This document shows positions 7,233 through 14,845 of a stretch of DNA of 64,000 nt, piece by piece. The notes beneath the pieces are model-generated. The model saw only the letters and a list, made by a program, of their open reading frames with translations. It ran no database searches and was not told the origin of the DNA. The translations under genes were made by a program, and so were the position numbers. Location of the stretch: NCBI RefSeq assembly GCF_900156165.1, contig NZ_FTMY01000018.1:1-64000 (forward strand), written 5' to 3'. The DNA comes from Pseudacidovorax sp. RU35E. Lineage in GTDB: Bacteria > Pseudomonadota > Gammaproteobacteria > Burkholderiales > Burkholderiaceae_C. The first letter of the stretch is position 1; each line of letters starts with the position of its first letter.

Positions 7233-7712
7233 ATGAAATCTAAAACTTTCGCACTATCCCTTGCTTTTATAAGCAACTGGTCTCTTGCAAACCCTCCACA
7301 GTTCGAGAAATTTGCTTCTGACATAAACAAAGTTCTAAGCTGCAACTACACAAAAACAGCGCCACCCAACCAGCTTGGCGGCACCTTATACATGTGCATT
7401 GCTGGGAAAGCCGAAACTGCCAAGGTTTTCATGCATAAGAACGAGAAGACCGGCAAAGTCTTGAATCTCAAAATCATGTGGAATGATTGGTTCAAAGACA
7501 CAGGATACGGCATTCACCCCGACAAAATTGAGGCAACAGGGTTTGTCGATCTACTAGGAAATCGCCTCACGCCAAATCACACCGCGCAGATGCTAAAGGT
7601 CTTTGAAGGCAAAGCTCCCGCCACCTTCTCAACTGAAGGCTGGGATGTGAAGTACACCTACGAACGCGGCCGGGCGATTGACGAGCGCCTGTTTGTTTTT
7701 ACGCCCAAATGA
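7233..7712 (+). CDS. Exported protein of unknown function
   Basis: A 159-residue protein with a short signal peptide (MKSKTFALSLAFI, cleavage near S-L-A-N at ~19). The mature part has two Cys (LSCNYTK and YMCIAGK) that could form a disulfide, then a run of aromatic strands. No family recognised. It stands 102 bp after the zinc-binding-like gene in an AT-rich gap and converges on the regulator gene. Confidence 0.55.
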   Translation: MKSKTFALSLAFISNWSLANPPQFEKFASDINKVLSCNYTKTAPPNQLGGTLYMCIAGKAETAKVFMHKNEKTGKVLNLKIMWNDWFKDTGYGIHPDKIEATGFVDLLGNRLTPNHTAQMLKVFEGKAPATFSTEGWDVKYTYERGRAIDERLFVFTPK

Positions 7713-7727
7713 ACTGTGTTGGCTGTG

Positions 7728-7976
7728 CTAGCTTCTAGTCAAGAACCTGTCCAGCGTCTCGCCTGGCGCAGCGCTGCAGGCCTCGCACCACTTGACATAG
7801 ATAAGCAGGTCCACGAACGACTCACCCCGTTCAATCTTGGAGACGTAGGACTGCCCAACCCCAAGGCGTTCGGCCAACTGGGTTTGCGTGAGCTCAGCTT
7901 CCAAGCGAATCAAGCGAAGAAGGTTCCTGATTTGCTCATAGTTGCGGTGGTAGATAGAGACGGAGGGCACAGCCAT
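7728..7976 (-). CDS. Small Cro/C1-type (XRE) transcriptional regulator
   Basis: An 82-residue protein, almost entirely one helix-turn-helix domain. The HTH is at residues ~29-52 (LTQTQLAERLGVGQSYVSKIERG), followed by a short C-terminal extension. Size and layout match immunity-type and restriction-controller regulators. An inverted repeat of the form AATAGTC-N7-GACTAGA lies 26-46 bp upstream of the start codon, and a better copy lies 127 bp away in front of the next plus-strand gene. This is what is expected if the protein controls both its own promoter and the divergent one. I see no methyltransferase or restriction gene beside it. Confidence 0.85.
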   Translation of the reverse strand: MAVPSVSIYHRNYEQIRNLLRLIRLEAELTQTQLAERLGVGQSYVSKIERGESFVDLLIYVKWCEACSAAPGETLDRFLTRS

Positions 7977-8001
7977 GCCCCGAGGTTCAAGTCTGCTTTG
8001 G

Positions 8002-8022
8002 AATAGTCCTAAGCCGACTAGA
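8002..8022. promoter_or_regulatory. Candidate operator 1 of the XRE regulator
   Basis: AATAGTC, seven bases, then GACTAGA: an inverted repeat with 6 of 7 positions matching, placed 26 bp upstream of the regulator's ATG. It shares arm sequence and spacer length with the copy at 8103-8123. Likely autoregulatory. Confidence 0.55.
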
Positions 8023-8102
8023 GGCTCCCTTTCCTTCCCCCCACACAGCTTCTAGAGCTACTGCACCAAACGCCCCAGGCGTGAGAACAATGCCTCACTT
8101 AG

Positions 8103-8135
8103 AATAGTCTGCAACGGACTATTTATGGATATGAT
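8103..8135 (+). promoter_or_regulatory. Candidate operator 2 and promoter for the divergent gene
   Basis: AATAGTC-N7-GACTATT is a perfect 7-bp inverted repeat (8103-8123). It covers the place where a -35 box would sit for the -10-like TATGAT at 8130-8135, and the hexamer at that place (GTCTGC) is poor. A bound regulator could thus either activate from the -35 position or block polymerase. The start codon follows at 8165. Confidence 0.5.
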
Positions 8136-8164
8136 GGACTCACCACAACCCATAGAAAACGTTC

Positions 8165-9141
8165 ATGCACAAAACACTGATTGCTATGGCCCTAACCCTC
8201 ACTGTCGGCCTGGCCCAGGCCAAAGACTGGGCATGGAACTACGAAACGGGCGGTAGTGGCGCCTCGCCTGTGAGTGGCACCCAGCGCCCCACGAGCGGCA
8301 AGAACCTGGCCGAGCTGGAGCAACAGAAGGACGGCAGCTACGAGTTCCGCATTCGTGGAAACACCGCACCCCGCGGCGGCGCGGCCACCATCATCGGCTG
8401 GGAGGCGGTGGCCAAATCGCCGGCCGACGGCTACATCCTGCTGATGGCCGGCATCAGCGGTCGCCGCATCCTGCCCAGCGTGGCGACAATCAACTACGAC
8501 CCGGCCAAGGACTTGGTGGCCGTGACCCGGGTGGCCAACTCGCCCAACATCTTCGTCGTGCCCGCCGGCAAGGGGCCGCAGAACCTGAAGGATTGGGTGG
8601 CCTATGCCAAGACCCGCCCCGGTCTGCTCAACATGGGACTGGCCGCCCCGGGCACCCTGACCCAGTTCGCTGGCACGCTGCTGCAGCGCAACGCGGGCAT
8701 CAGCCTCACCGAGATTCCCTACAAGGGCGGCGCGCCAACCGTCAACGCGCTGCTGGCCGGCGAGGTCGATTGCATGATTGCCGACCTGGGCGCAGTGCTG
8801 CCGCAGATCCAGAGCGGCAAGCTGACCGCGCTGGCGACCGCCGACCGCCGCCGTTCGCCTTTCCTGCCGCAGGTGCCCACATTGGTGAGTTGGGCCTGCC
8901 CGACATCGACGGCGTGAACGTGTTCGGCCTCTACGCCCCGGCCCGCACGCCAGCCGAGGTGGTGGACCGCATCGCCAAGGCCTCGGCCGAAATCCTGAAG
9001 CAGCAGGAGGTGCGCGACATCTTCGCCAAACAGGGCATGACCGCCGAGAGCAGTACGCCGGATGAATTCGAGGCCCTCAACCGCAGCCATACCGAGCGCT
9101 GGGCGCCCATCGCCAGGGCCAGCGGAGTGCGCATCAACTGA
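8165..9141 (+). pseudogene. Chimeric, frameshifted Bug-type tripartite tricarboxylate receptor gene
   Basis: Residues 1-19 are a signal peptide, and the next ~50 residues match nothing in Bug receptors. From about position 8370 the frame reads GWEAVAKSPADGY and onward as a normal Bug periplasmic receptor (AAPGTLTQFAGTLLQ, IPYKGGAPTVNALLAGEVDCM, LPQVPT). The usual first domain strand and 'P-G-A-G-G' loop are missing or altered. At 8880/8881 one base is lost: VPT is followed out of frame, while frame +1 continues as IGELGLPDIDGVNVFGLYAPA to the stop at 9139-9141. Both lesions argue for a non-functional gene. The 5' part looks like a piece of the accessory island joined to a chromosomal receptor gene. 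A sequencing error could explain the frameshift but not the foreign N-terminus. Confidence 0.75.
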
Positions 9142-9186
9142 AGAACGGTGCGGCGCGCCACGCCCATTCCTCCAAAGGCAGTACCG

Positions 9187-10509
9187 ATGACAGACCATAC
9201 CCACGCCCCCGACACTTTCAGTTGGGTCGCCAGTGCCAATGCGGCCGACAGCGACTTCCCCCTGCAGAACCTTCCGCTGTGCGTGTTCCGCCCGTCCGAC
9301 GCGCCGGCGCATGCGCCCGGCCGCATCGGGGTCGGCATCGGTGACCGGGTGCTGGACCTGCCCCGTGCCGCCCTGCTGCTGCCGGAACTGCCCCCGGCGC
9401 TGGTCCAGGCGCTGCAGGCGCCACGGCTGAACGGCCTGCTGGCCCAGGGCCGGCCAGCCCTGCGGCAGTTGCGCCACGCGGTCTGGGCCCTGCTGCGCGC
9501 AGGCGATGACCGGCAGGTGCAGGCCGAGCCCCTGCTGCTGCCGCAGGCCGAGGTCTCCTTCGGCCTGCCGTGCGACATCGGGGACTACACCGACTTCTTC
9601 GCTTCGCACAACCACGCCCGCAACACCTTCAACCTGTTTCGCCCCGGACAGGTCTTCCTGCCCAACTTCACGCACCTGCCCATCGCATACCACGGCCGTT
9701 CCTCCTCGGTGGTCGAGAGCGGGAGGCCCGTGGTCCGTCCCTGGGGCCAGACCGTGCAGGCTGCCGGCGGACAGCCGGAGTTCGGACCCTCGCGCAAGCT
9801 GGACTTCGAGGTCGAACTCGGCTTCCACGTGACGACGGGCAACCCGCATGGCGAGCGTGTGGCGCTGGTCGAGGCGGAGCAGTTCCTGGGCGGCGTCTCG
9901 GTGCTCAACGACTGGTCAGCGCGGGATGTGCAGGCCTTCGAGTCTCAACCGCTCGGCCCCTTCCTCAGCAAGAACTTCAGCTCCAGCCTGGCGCCCTGGG
10001 TGGTCACTCTGGACGCCCTGGAGCCGTTCCGGGCGCCACGCCTGCCGCGGGCGGCCGATGCGCCCCCGCTCCAGTCCTACCTGGAGGGGGCGCTGGACGC
10101 GGCGCGCGGCGCCTTCGACATCCGGCTCGACACGTTCCTGCAGTCCGCCGCCATGCGAGGCGCGGGCATGGCTCCCGTGCGCATCAGCACGGCCTGCTTT
10201 GCCCGCGACGTGTGCTGGACGCCAGCGCAAATGGTGGCCCACCACACCGTGGGCGGCTGCAACCTCCGGCCCGGCGACCTCATCGGCACCGGCACCATCT
10301 CCGGCCGCGACCAGGGCACGGAAGGCAGCATGCTGGAACTCACCGCCAATGGTGCCCGCCCGCTGCAGCTACCGGACGGCGAGACCCGCGCCTTCCTGCA
10401 CGACGGCGACGAGATCACCATCACCGCCTGGTGCGAGCGCGAGGGTTTCCGCCGCATCGGCTTGGGCCGCTGCACGGCCCGCATCCAGCCTGCCAGGAGC
10501 CACGCATGA
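9187..10509 (+). CDS. fahA: Fumarylacetoacetase
   Basis: Hydrolyses 4-fumarylacetoacetate to fumarate and acetoacetate, the last step of tyrosine/homogentisate breakdown, in the cytoplasm. The 440-residue length matches the family. The N-terminal SH3-like domain is followed by the catalytic FAH domain. Metal ligands and catalytic residues align with the mouse enzyme: Asp136 and His143 (DYTDFFASHNH), Glu208 and Glu210 (LDFEVE), Asp242 (LNDWSARD), Lys262 (LSKNF), and GTGTISG near 370. ATG 9187 is used; an upstream in-frame start at 9148 lacks an SD and adds atypical residues. It overlaps the next gene by ATGA. No homogentisate dioxygenase is adjacent. Confidence 0.95.
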   Translation: MTDHTHAPDTFSWVASANAADSDFPLQNLPLCVFRPSDAPAHAPGRIGVGIGDRVLDLPRAALLLPELPPALVQALQAPRLNGLLAQGRPALRQLRHAVWALLRAGDDRQVQAEPLLLPQAEVSFGLPCDIGDYTDFFASHNHARNTFNLFRPGQVFLPNFTHLPIAYHGRSSSVVESGRPVVRPWGQTVQAAGGQPEFGPSRKLDFEVELGFHVTTGNPHGERVALVEAEQFLGGVSVLNDWSARDVQAFESQPLGPFLSKNFSSSLAPWVVTLDALEPFRAPRLPRAADAPPLQSYLEGALDAARGAFDIRLDTFLQSAAMRGAGMAPVRISTACFARDVCWTPAQMVAHHTVGGCNLRPGDLIGTGTISGRDQGTEGSMLELTANGARPLQLPDGETRAFLHDGDEITITAWCEREGFRRIGLGRCTARIQPARSHA

Positions 10510-11279
10510 GCCGCATCGTCGATTTGTCGATTCCCCTGGAAAACGACGTTCTTTCCGACCCGAAGCCGCTGGCGCCGCAGATCACCTATTTCAACCACCA
10601 GGGCCCGGCGGTGGAGTCGATGCTGAAGTATTTCCCCGGGGCCACGCCGGAGGACCTGCCCGACGGCGCGGCCTGGGCCTTCGAGCGAGTGCAGCTCAAC
10701 ACCCACAACGGCACCCACCTGGACGCGCCCTACCACTTCCACCCGACCATGAACCGGGGGGAACGCGCCATCACCATCGACGAGGTGCCGCTGGAATGGT
10801 GCTTCCAGCGCGGGGTGAAGCTGGACTTCCGCCATTTCCCGAACGGCTATGTGGCCACGGCCGCCGATGTGCAGGCCGAGCTGCAGCGCATCGGCCACAC
10901 ACTCCAGCCGCTGGACATCGTGGTGGTCAATACAGCCGCCGGGGCGCGTTACGGGCACGACGACTTCGTGGAGTCCGGCTGCGGCATGGGCTACGAGGCG
11001 ACCATGTACCTGCTCGAGCGTGGCGTACGGCTCACCGGCACCGACGCCTGGAGCTGGGATGCCCCGTTTTCCTACACCCGCGAAAAATTCAAGGAAACCG
11101 GCGACGCCAGCCTGATCTGGGAAGGCCACAAGGCCGGTCGCCACATCGGCTACTGCCATCTGGAGAAGCTGGGTCAGCTCGACGAGCTGCCGCCCACCGG
11201 CTACCGCATCGCCTGCTTCCCGGTGAAGGTGAAAGGCGCATCCGCCGGCTGGACGCGCGCGGTGGCAATCTTCGATTGA
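10506..11279 (+). CDS. Cyclase-family (kynurenine formamidase-like) hydrolase
   Basis: A 257-residue member of PF04199. The metal-binding motif H67-x-G-T-H71-x-D73 followed by PYHF is intact, and VVVNTAAG, GYEATMYLLERG and TGTDAWSWD fit the core. Family members hydrolyse amide or lactone bonds, kynurenine formamidase being the best known. The length and the long C-terminal part here are closer to the uncharacterised cyclase group often found beside aromatic catabolism genes. It is translationally coupled to fahA, so its substrate is probably an aromatic-degradation intermediate; that is inference. Confidence 0.8.
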   Translation: MSRIVDLSIPLENDVLSDPKPLAPQITYFNHQGPAVESMLKYFPGATPEDLPDGAAWAFERVQLNTHNGTHLDAPYHFHPTMNRGERAITIDEVPLEWCFQRGVKLDFRHFPNGYVATAADVQAELQRIGHTLQPLDIVVVNTAAGARYGHDDFVESGCGMGYEATMYLLERGVRLTGTDAWSWDAPFSYTREKFKETGDASLIWEGHKAGRHIGYCHLEKLGQLDELPPTGYRIACFPVKVKGASAGWTRAVAIFD

Positions 11280-11330
11280 CGCTTTTCTGAGGGCTTGGTG
11301 TCCAGCGACTGATGAGCCCTGCAAGTTGCT

Positions 11331-11354
11331 CCTAGGACTCCTGGGAGTCCGAGG
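11331..11354. terminator. Hairpin after the fahA operon
   Basis: GGACTC-ctgg-GAGTCC with further CCT/AGG pairing forms a compact stem, without a following T run. It lies between the convergent fahA operon and the ABC transporter operon, so it may stabilise or end transcripts from either side. Confidence 0.35.
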
Positions 11355-11460
11355 CGTTCGCAGCCATGAACGGCCGAGCGGCTGCGTCCACGGCGGGTCG
11401 AGCGGATCACTCTGAAGCACCCTCTGCCGAGGCTGGCTGCGCTGATCGGCCGGGCCGGGA

Positions 11461-12990
11461 TCAAGCACACCTTCGCATCGACAGACCACACGCCACACCT
11501 GTTCCGAACTCTTCCGTGGCGCGAGTCCGCCCCCCTGGGTCCAATCCCACGAACCGCGCGCCAATGGCCTTTGCGAGGTCACCGTCATGCGTCACCAGCA
11601 CCAGCGCGGCGCCACCGTCGTCCACCGCGTCCAGCAGCACGCCGATCGCCTCCTGTTGCGTGATCGGGTCAAGCCGCGAGGTGGGTTCGTCGGCGAAGAG
11701 CAATGCCGGACGGGCCGCCAGCGCGCGGGCCAGCGCGATCCGTTGCAGCTCGCCGCCGGAGACGGCCGCCGGCCGGCGCGCCAGCAGGGCCGGGGCGACG
11801 CCCAGGCGCTCCAAGTGGCGCAGCATCGCGGACCAGTCCTGGCGGTGGCGGCGCGCTACATCCCGCAGGGCCTGCTCGAGCGACACCATGGGCGCGAAGG
11901 CGCCCACCGGATCCTGATAAAGCTTTTGCAGCGACGTGGGCGCAAGGCCGGCCGCACGCACGAGTTGGCCGCCGTCGGGCGGCATCAGGCCGAGCAGCAC
12001 GTTGCCAAGCGTGCTCTTGCCGGTGCCACTCGGCCCCTGTACGACCAGGCGATCTCCGGCATGCAGCGTCAGGTCCAGGCCTTCGAACAGGGTGCGCCCA
12101 CCGAGTTGCTTGCGCAGGCCCCGGGCCTCCAGCAACGATGCGCCGGGCACAGGCGCCGCGCGCCGTGGCCAGCGTGCCGGGTCCGCGTCGATGAGCCGAC
12201 GCGTGAAGAGATGCTTGGGAGCAGCCAGCAGAGCGCGCGTGTCGCCCTGCTCGACCACCTCACCGGCGCGCAGCACCATCGTGCGACCACCCAGGGCGCG
12301 GGCCACGTGCAAGTCATGGGTCACCACCACAACGCAGCCGCCCCGGCGCCGTACCGCCTCCAGCAGGTCGATGGTGTGGCGGCGCCACTGGGCGTCCAGG
12401 CCTTTGGTGGGCTCGTCGGCCAGCAGTACCTGCGCGCCTCCCGCCTGCGCGATCGTGGCGGCCGCGCGCTGGGCCATGCCGCCGGAGAGCTGCCAGGGGT
12501 AGAGATGCTGCGCATGGCCGAGGCCGCTGGCGTCCAGCTGCCGCGCGGCATCCTGACGGGCCTCTGCGGGGCCGGTCCCGAGGACGAGTTCGTACGTCTC
12601 GACCAGCTGCGGCAGCACGCGCATCAGTGGGTCGAGGGCCTGGGCAGGCTCCTGCGGCAACAGTCCGATCGACCGGCCCCAGTGCGGGCGGCGGGCGGCA
12701 CCGTCCTCGGCACGGGTGGTCCGGCCGGCCAGCGTGATGCTGCCACTGGCACGCAGGGCGGCCGGAAGGTTGCCCATCACGGCCTGCGCCAGCAGCGACT
12801 TGCCGGCACCGCTTTCGCCCAGCAGCGTCAGTGCCTCGCCAGGACGCAGGCAGAAGTCCACGTCGCGCAGCAGCATCTGCGCCCCCGCGCGCACGCACAG
12901 GCCTCGGACGTCGAGCAGGGGCGCATCGCCAGCCGCGGTGACATGCCCTCCCCGGCCCGTTTCGGCCGCGGTGGTGACGTGATTGCTCAT
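11461..12990 (-). CDS. ABC transporter, double ATP-binding protein (peptide/nickel/metallophore type)
   Basis: 509 residues with two complete nucleotide-binding domains fused. First domain: Walker A GESGAGKS at 58-65, LSGGM at 168-172, Walker B LLADEP ~189-194. Second domain: GPSGTGKS at 318-325, SGGEL at 410-414, FADEP at 431-435. This corresponds to DppD plus DppF or NikD plus NikE in one chain. It energises the two permeases upstream, with which it is coupled by an ATGA overlap. Together with the TonB receptor and the binding protein the set forms a two-membrane import route, probably for a metal chelate. Confidence 0.9.
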   Translation of the reverse strand: MSNHVTTAAETGRGGHVTAAGDAPLLDVRGLCVRAGAQMLLRDVDFCLRPGEALTLLGESGAGKSLLAQAVMGNLPAALRASGSITLAGRTTRAEDGAARRPHWGRSIGLLPQEPAQALDPLMRVLPQLVETYELVLGTGPAEARQDAARQLDASGLGHAQHLYPWQLSGGMAQRAAATIAQAGGAQVLLADEPTKGLDAQWRRHTIDLLEAVRRRGGCVVVVTHDLHVARALGGRTMVLRAGEVVEQGDTRALLAAPKHLFTRRLIDADPARWPRRAAPVPGASLLEARGLRKQLGGRTLFEGLDLTLHAGDRLVVQGPSGTGKSTLGNVLLGLMPPDGGQLVRAAGLAPTSLQKLYQDPVGAFAPMVSLEQALRDVARRHRQDWSAMLRHLERLGVAPALLARRPAAVSGGELQRIALARALAARPALLFADEPTSRLDPITQQEAIGVLLDAVDDGGAALVLVTHDGDLAKAIGARFVGLDPGGRTRATEEFGTGVACGLSMRRCA

Positions 12991-13808
12991 TCGGGCATCT
13001 CCTCGCCGACGAACAGCATCATGCCGAGCACCAGCAGCATCAACAGCGCCACGGGCGCGGCGATGAGCCAGGGCGCCTCCGCGTAGAAAGGAAGGAATTC
13101 CGTCATCATCGATCCGAGTTCAGGGGTGGGCGGTTGGACGCCCACCCCGATGAAGCCCAGGGCCGCCAGGGCCAGCACGGCCTGGGCGGCGCTGAAGGGC
13201 AGCAGCGTGCCCAGCAGCGGCGTCAGCGCTGGCAGCAGGTGGCGGCGCAGAAGGTAGACCGGGCCGAAGCCCAGCAGCCGCGAGGCCTGGACGGCGTCGC
13301 CCGCGAGCACCGGCCGCGCGGCCGCGCGACTGACGCGGAAGTACTCCACCCACAACGACAACGACAGCCCCAGGTACAGCGCTCCGAGATTGCCAGGCGC
13401 CACGGCCGCCAACAGCAGCACCAGGAGCAGGCCGGGCAGCGACATTGCCGCGTCGGCCAGCAGCACCAGCGTGCGCTCGACAGCCCCGCCGCGCCAGGCT
13501 GCGATCAGCCCGAGCAGCACGCCGGGCACGGCGGCACTCAGCGCCGCCAGCAGCGCCAGGCCCAGCGACAGTTGCGCCGCATGGGTCAGTCGGGCGAACA
13601 CGTCGCGCCCGAGCAGGTCGGTGCCCAGCCAGTGGTTCGAGTCCGGAGGCTGCAGGCTGTGAGCCAGTGACTGCACTGCCGGATCGACGCCGATGAGCCA
13701 TGGGCCCAACAGCGAGAACGTGGCCACCAGCAGCAGCAGACCCAGGCCCAGCGCGGGTCGCAGCGGCCATCGCCGCGGCGGCAATGCCAGCGAGAGATGC
13801 ACGGTCAT
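12987..13808 (-). CDS. ABC transporter permease (DppC/NikC type)
   Basis: A 273-residue inner-membrane protein with about six transmembrane helices. The first, residues ~14-35, is followed by the periplasmic segment containing H-WLGTDLLGRDVFARL, the hallmark of DppC/OppC permeases. The EAA-like coupling region is near ASRLLGFGPVYLLRRHLLP. ATG 13808 overlaps the stop of the first permease (ATGA), which settles the start over an upstream one at 13901. It pairs with the other permease to form the channel. Confidence 0.9.
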   Translation of the reverse strand: MTVHLSLALPPRRWPLRPALGLGLLLLVATFSLLGPWLIGVDPAVQSLAHSLQPPDSNHWLGTDLLGRDVFARLTHAAQLSLGLALLAALSAAVPGVLLGLIAAWRGGAVERTLVLLADAAMSLPGLLLVLLLAAVAPGNLGALYLGLSLSLWVEYFRVSRAAARPVLAGDAVQASRLLGFGPVYLLRRHLLPALTPLLGTLLPFSAAQAVLALAALGFIGVGVQPPTPELGSMMTEFLPFYAEAPWLIAAPVALLMLLVLGMMLFVGEEMPE

Positions 13809-14845
13809 GACGCATCTCCTTCCATGCGGCGCCGGGGATCCAGCAGCAGGCAGGCCGCGTCGACCAGCAGGTTGAAAACCACGAAAAGCAGGCCCATGCA
13901 CAGCGCCGTGCCCTGGATCATCGGGATGTCACGGCCGAACACCGCATGCACCAGGGCATGGCCGATTCCCGGCCAGGCGAACAGCGTCTCCACGACCACG
14001 GCGCCTTCCACCAGCAGCACCGCTTGCACACCCAGGTAGGCGACCACCGGCACTGCCGCCGGCCGCAGCCCGTGGCGCAGCAGGGCCTGGCGGTCGCTCA
14101 GGCCCTTGGTGCGCGCGAACTCGAAGGCCGGCGAACCCACGGCGGCCCGCACCGCCCCGCGGGTGATCCGGGCGAGTCCGGCGGCCAGGCCCAGCGCCAG
14201 GGTCAGCGCCGGCAGCAGCACGCTGCCGCCATGGTCGTCACCGGCCACCGGCAACATGCCCAGCTGCACGGCCACCGCCAGCATCAGCAGCACCGACAGC
14301 AGGAAGGGTGGCGTGGCCCCCAGCACCACGGCCAGCACCACCGTCAGGCGGTCCAGCCAGCCACCTGCGCGCAGCCCAGCCGCCACGCCGAGCGGCAGGC
14401 CCAGCGCTGCTGCCATGACCAGCGTTGTCACGGCCAGGTCCAGCGTGGCGCCCAGCTGGTGCGCCACCTCGCGCCAGATCGACTGGCCGGTCACCAGCGA
14501 CGTGCCGAGGTCCAGACGCAGCAGGTCACCCCACCAGCGCAGCAACGCCAGCCAGGCGGGCTGGTCCAGGCCCAGTTCCGCGCGGACCGCATCGGCGGCG
14601 TCGTTGCCGACCAGGTCGTAGCCGTAGCGGCCGGCAGCGATGCGCGTGGCCAGGTCGCCGGGCAGCCAGCGGGTCATGAAGAAGCAGGCGGTGCCCACGA
14701 GCAGCGCCAGCATCAGCACCTGCAGCGCGCGCCGCAGCAGCACGCGGCGCCAGGCGGTGCCCGCGACCTGATGGCGGCTCACCAGGCGGCTTGCCGCCTT
14801 GCCCTTGGCCGCCGCGTCATTCACAGGGGTCGGACGGGCGCTCAC
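13805..14845 (-). CDS. ABC transporter permease (DppB/NikB type)
   Basis: 346 residues with a basic N-terminal stretch (RRVLLRRALQ), then a first helix and the WLPGDLATR motif typical of DppB/NikB. The EAA-like loop FEFARTKGLSDRQALLRHGLRP and the conserved VEGAVVVETLFAWPGIGHALV segment follow. GTG 14845 makes a GTGA overlap with the binding-protein stop, matching the other junctions of this operon; ATG 14854 is an alternative. Forms the transmembrane pore with the second permease. Confidence 0.9.
   Translation of the reverse strand: MSARPTPVNDAAAKGKAASRLVSRHQVAGTAWRRVLLRRALQVLMLALLVGTACFFMTRWLPGDLATRIAAGRYGYDLVGNDAADAVRAELGLDQPAWLALLRWWGDLLRLDLGTSLVTGQSIWREVAHQLGATLDLAVTTLVMAAALGLPLGVAAGLRAGGWLDRLTVVLAVVLGATPPFLLSVLLMLAVAVQLGMLPVAGDDHGGSVLLPALTLALGLAAGLARITRGAVRAAVGSPAFEFARTKGLSDRQALLRHGLRPAAVPVVAYLGVQAVLLVEGAVVVETLFAWPGIGHALVHAVFGRDIPMIQGTALCMGLLFVVFNLLVDAACLLLDPRRRMEGDAS

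Noticed and set aside
9570-10505. Extension of the cyclase gene upstream into fahA
   Set aside because: The cyclase starts at ATG 10506 in an ATGA overlap; upstream codons are fahA read out of frame.
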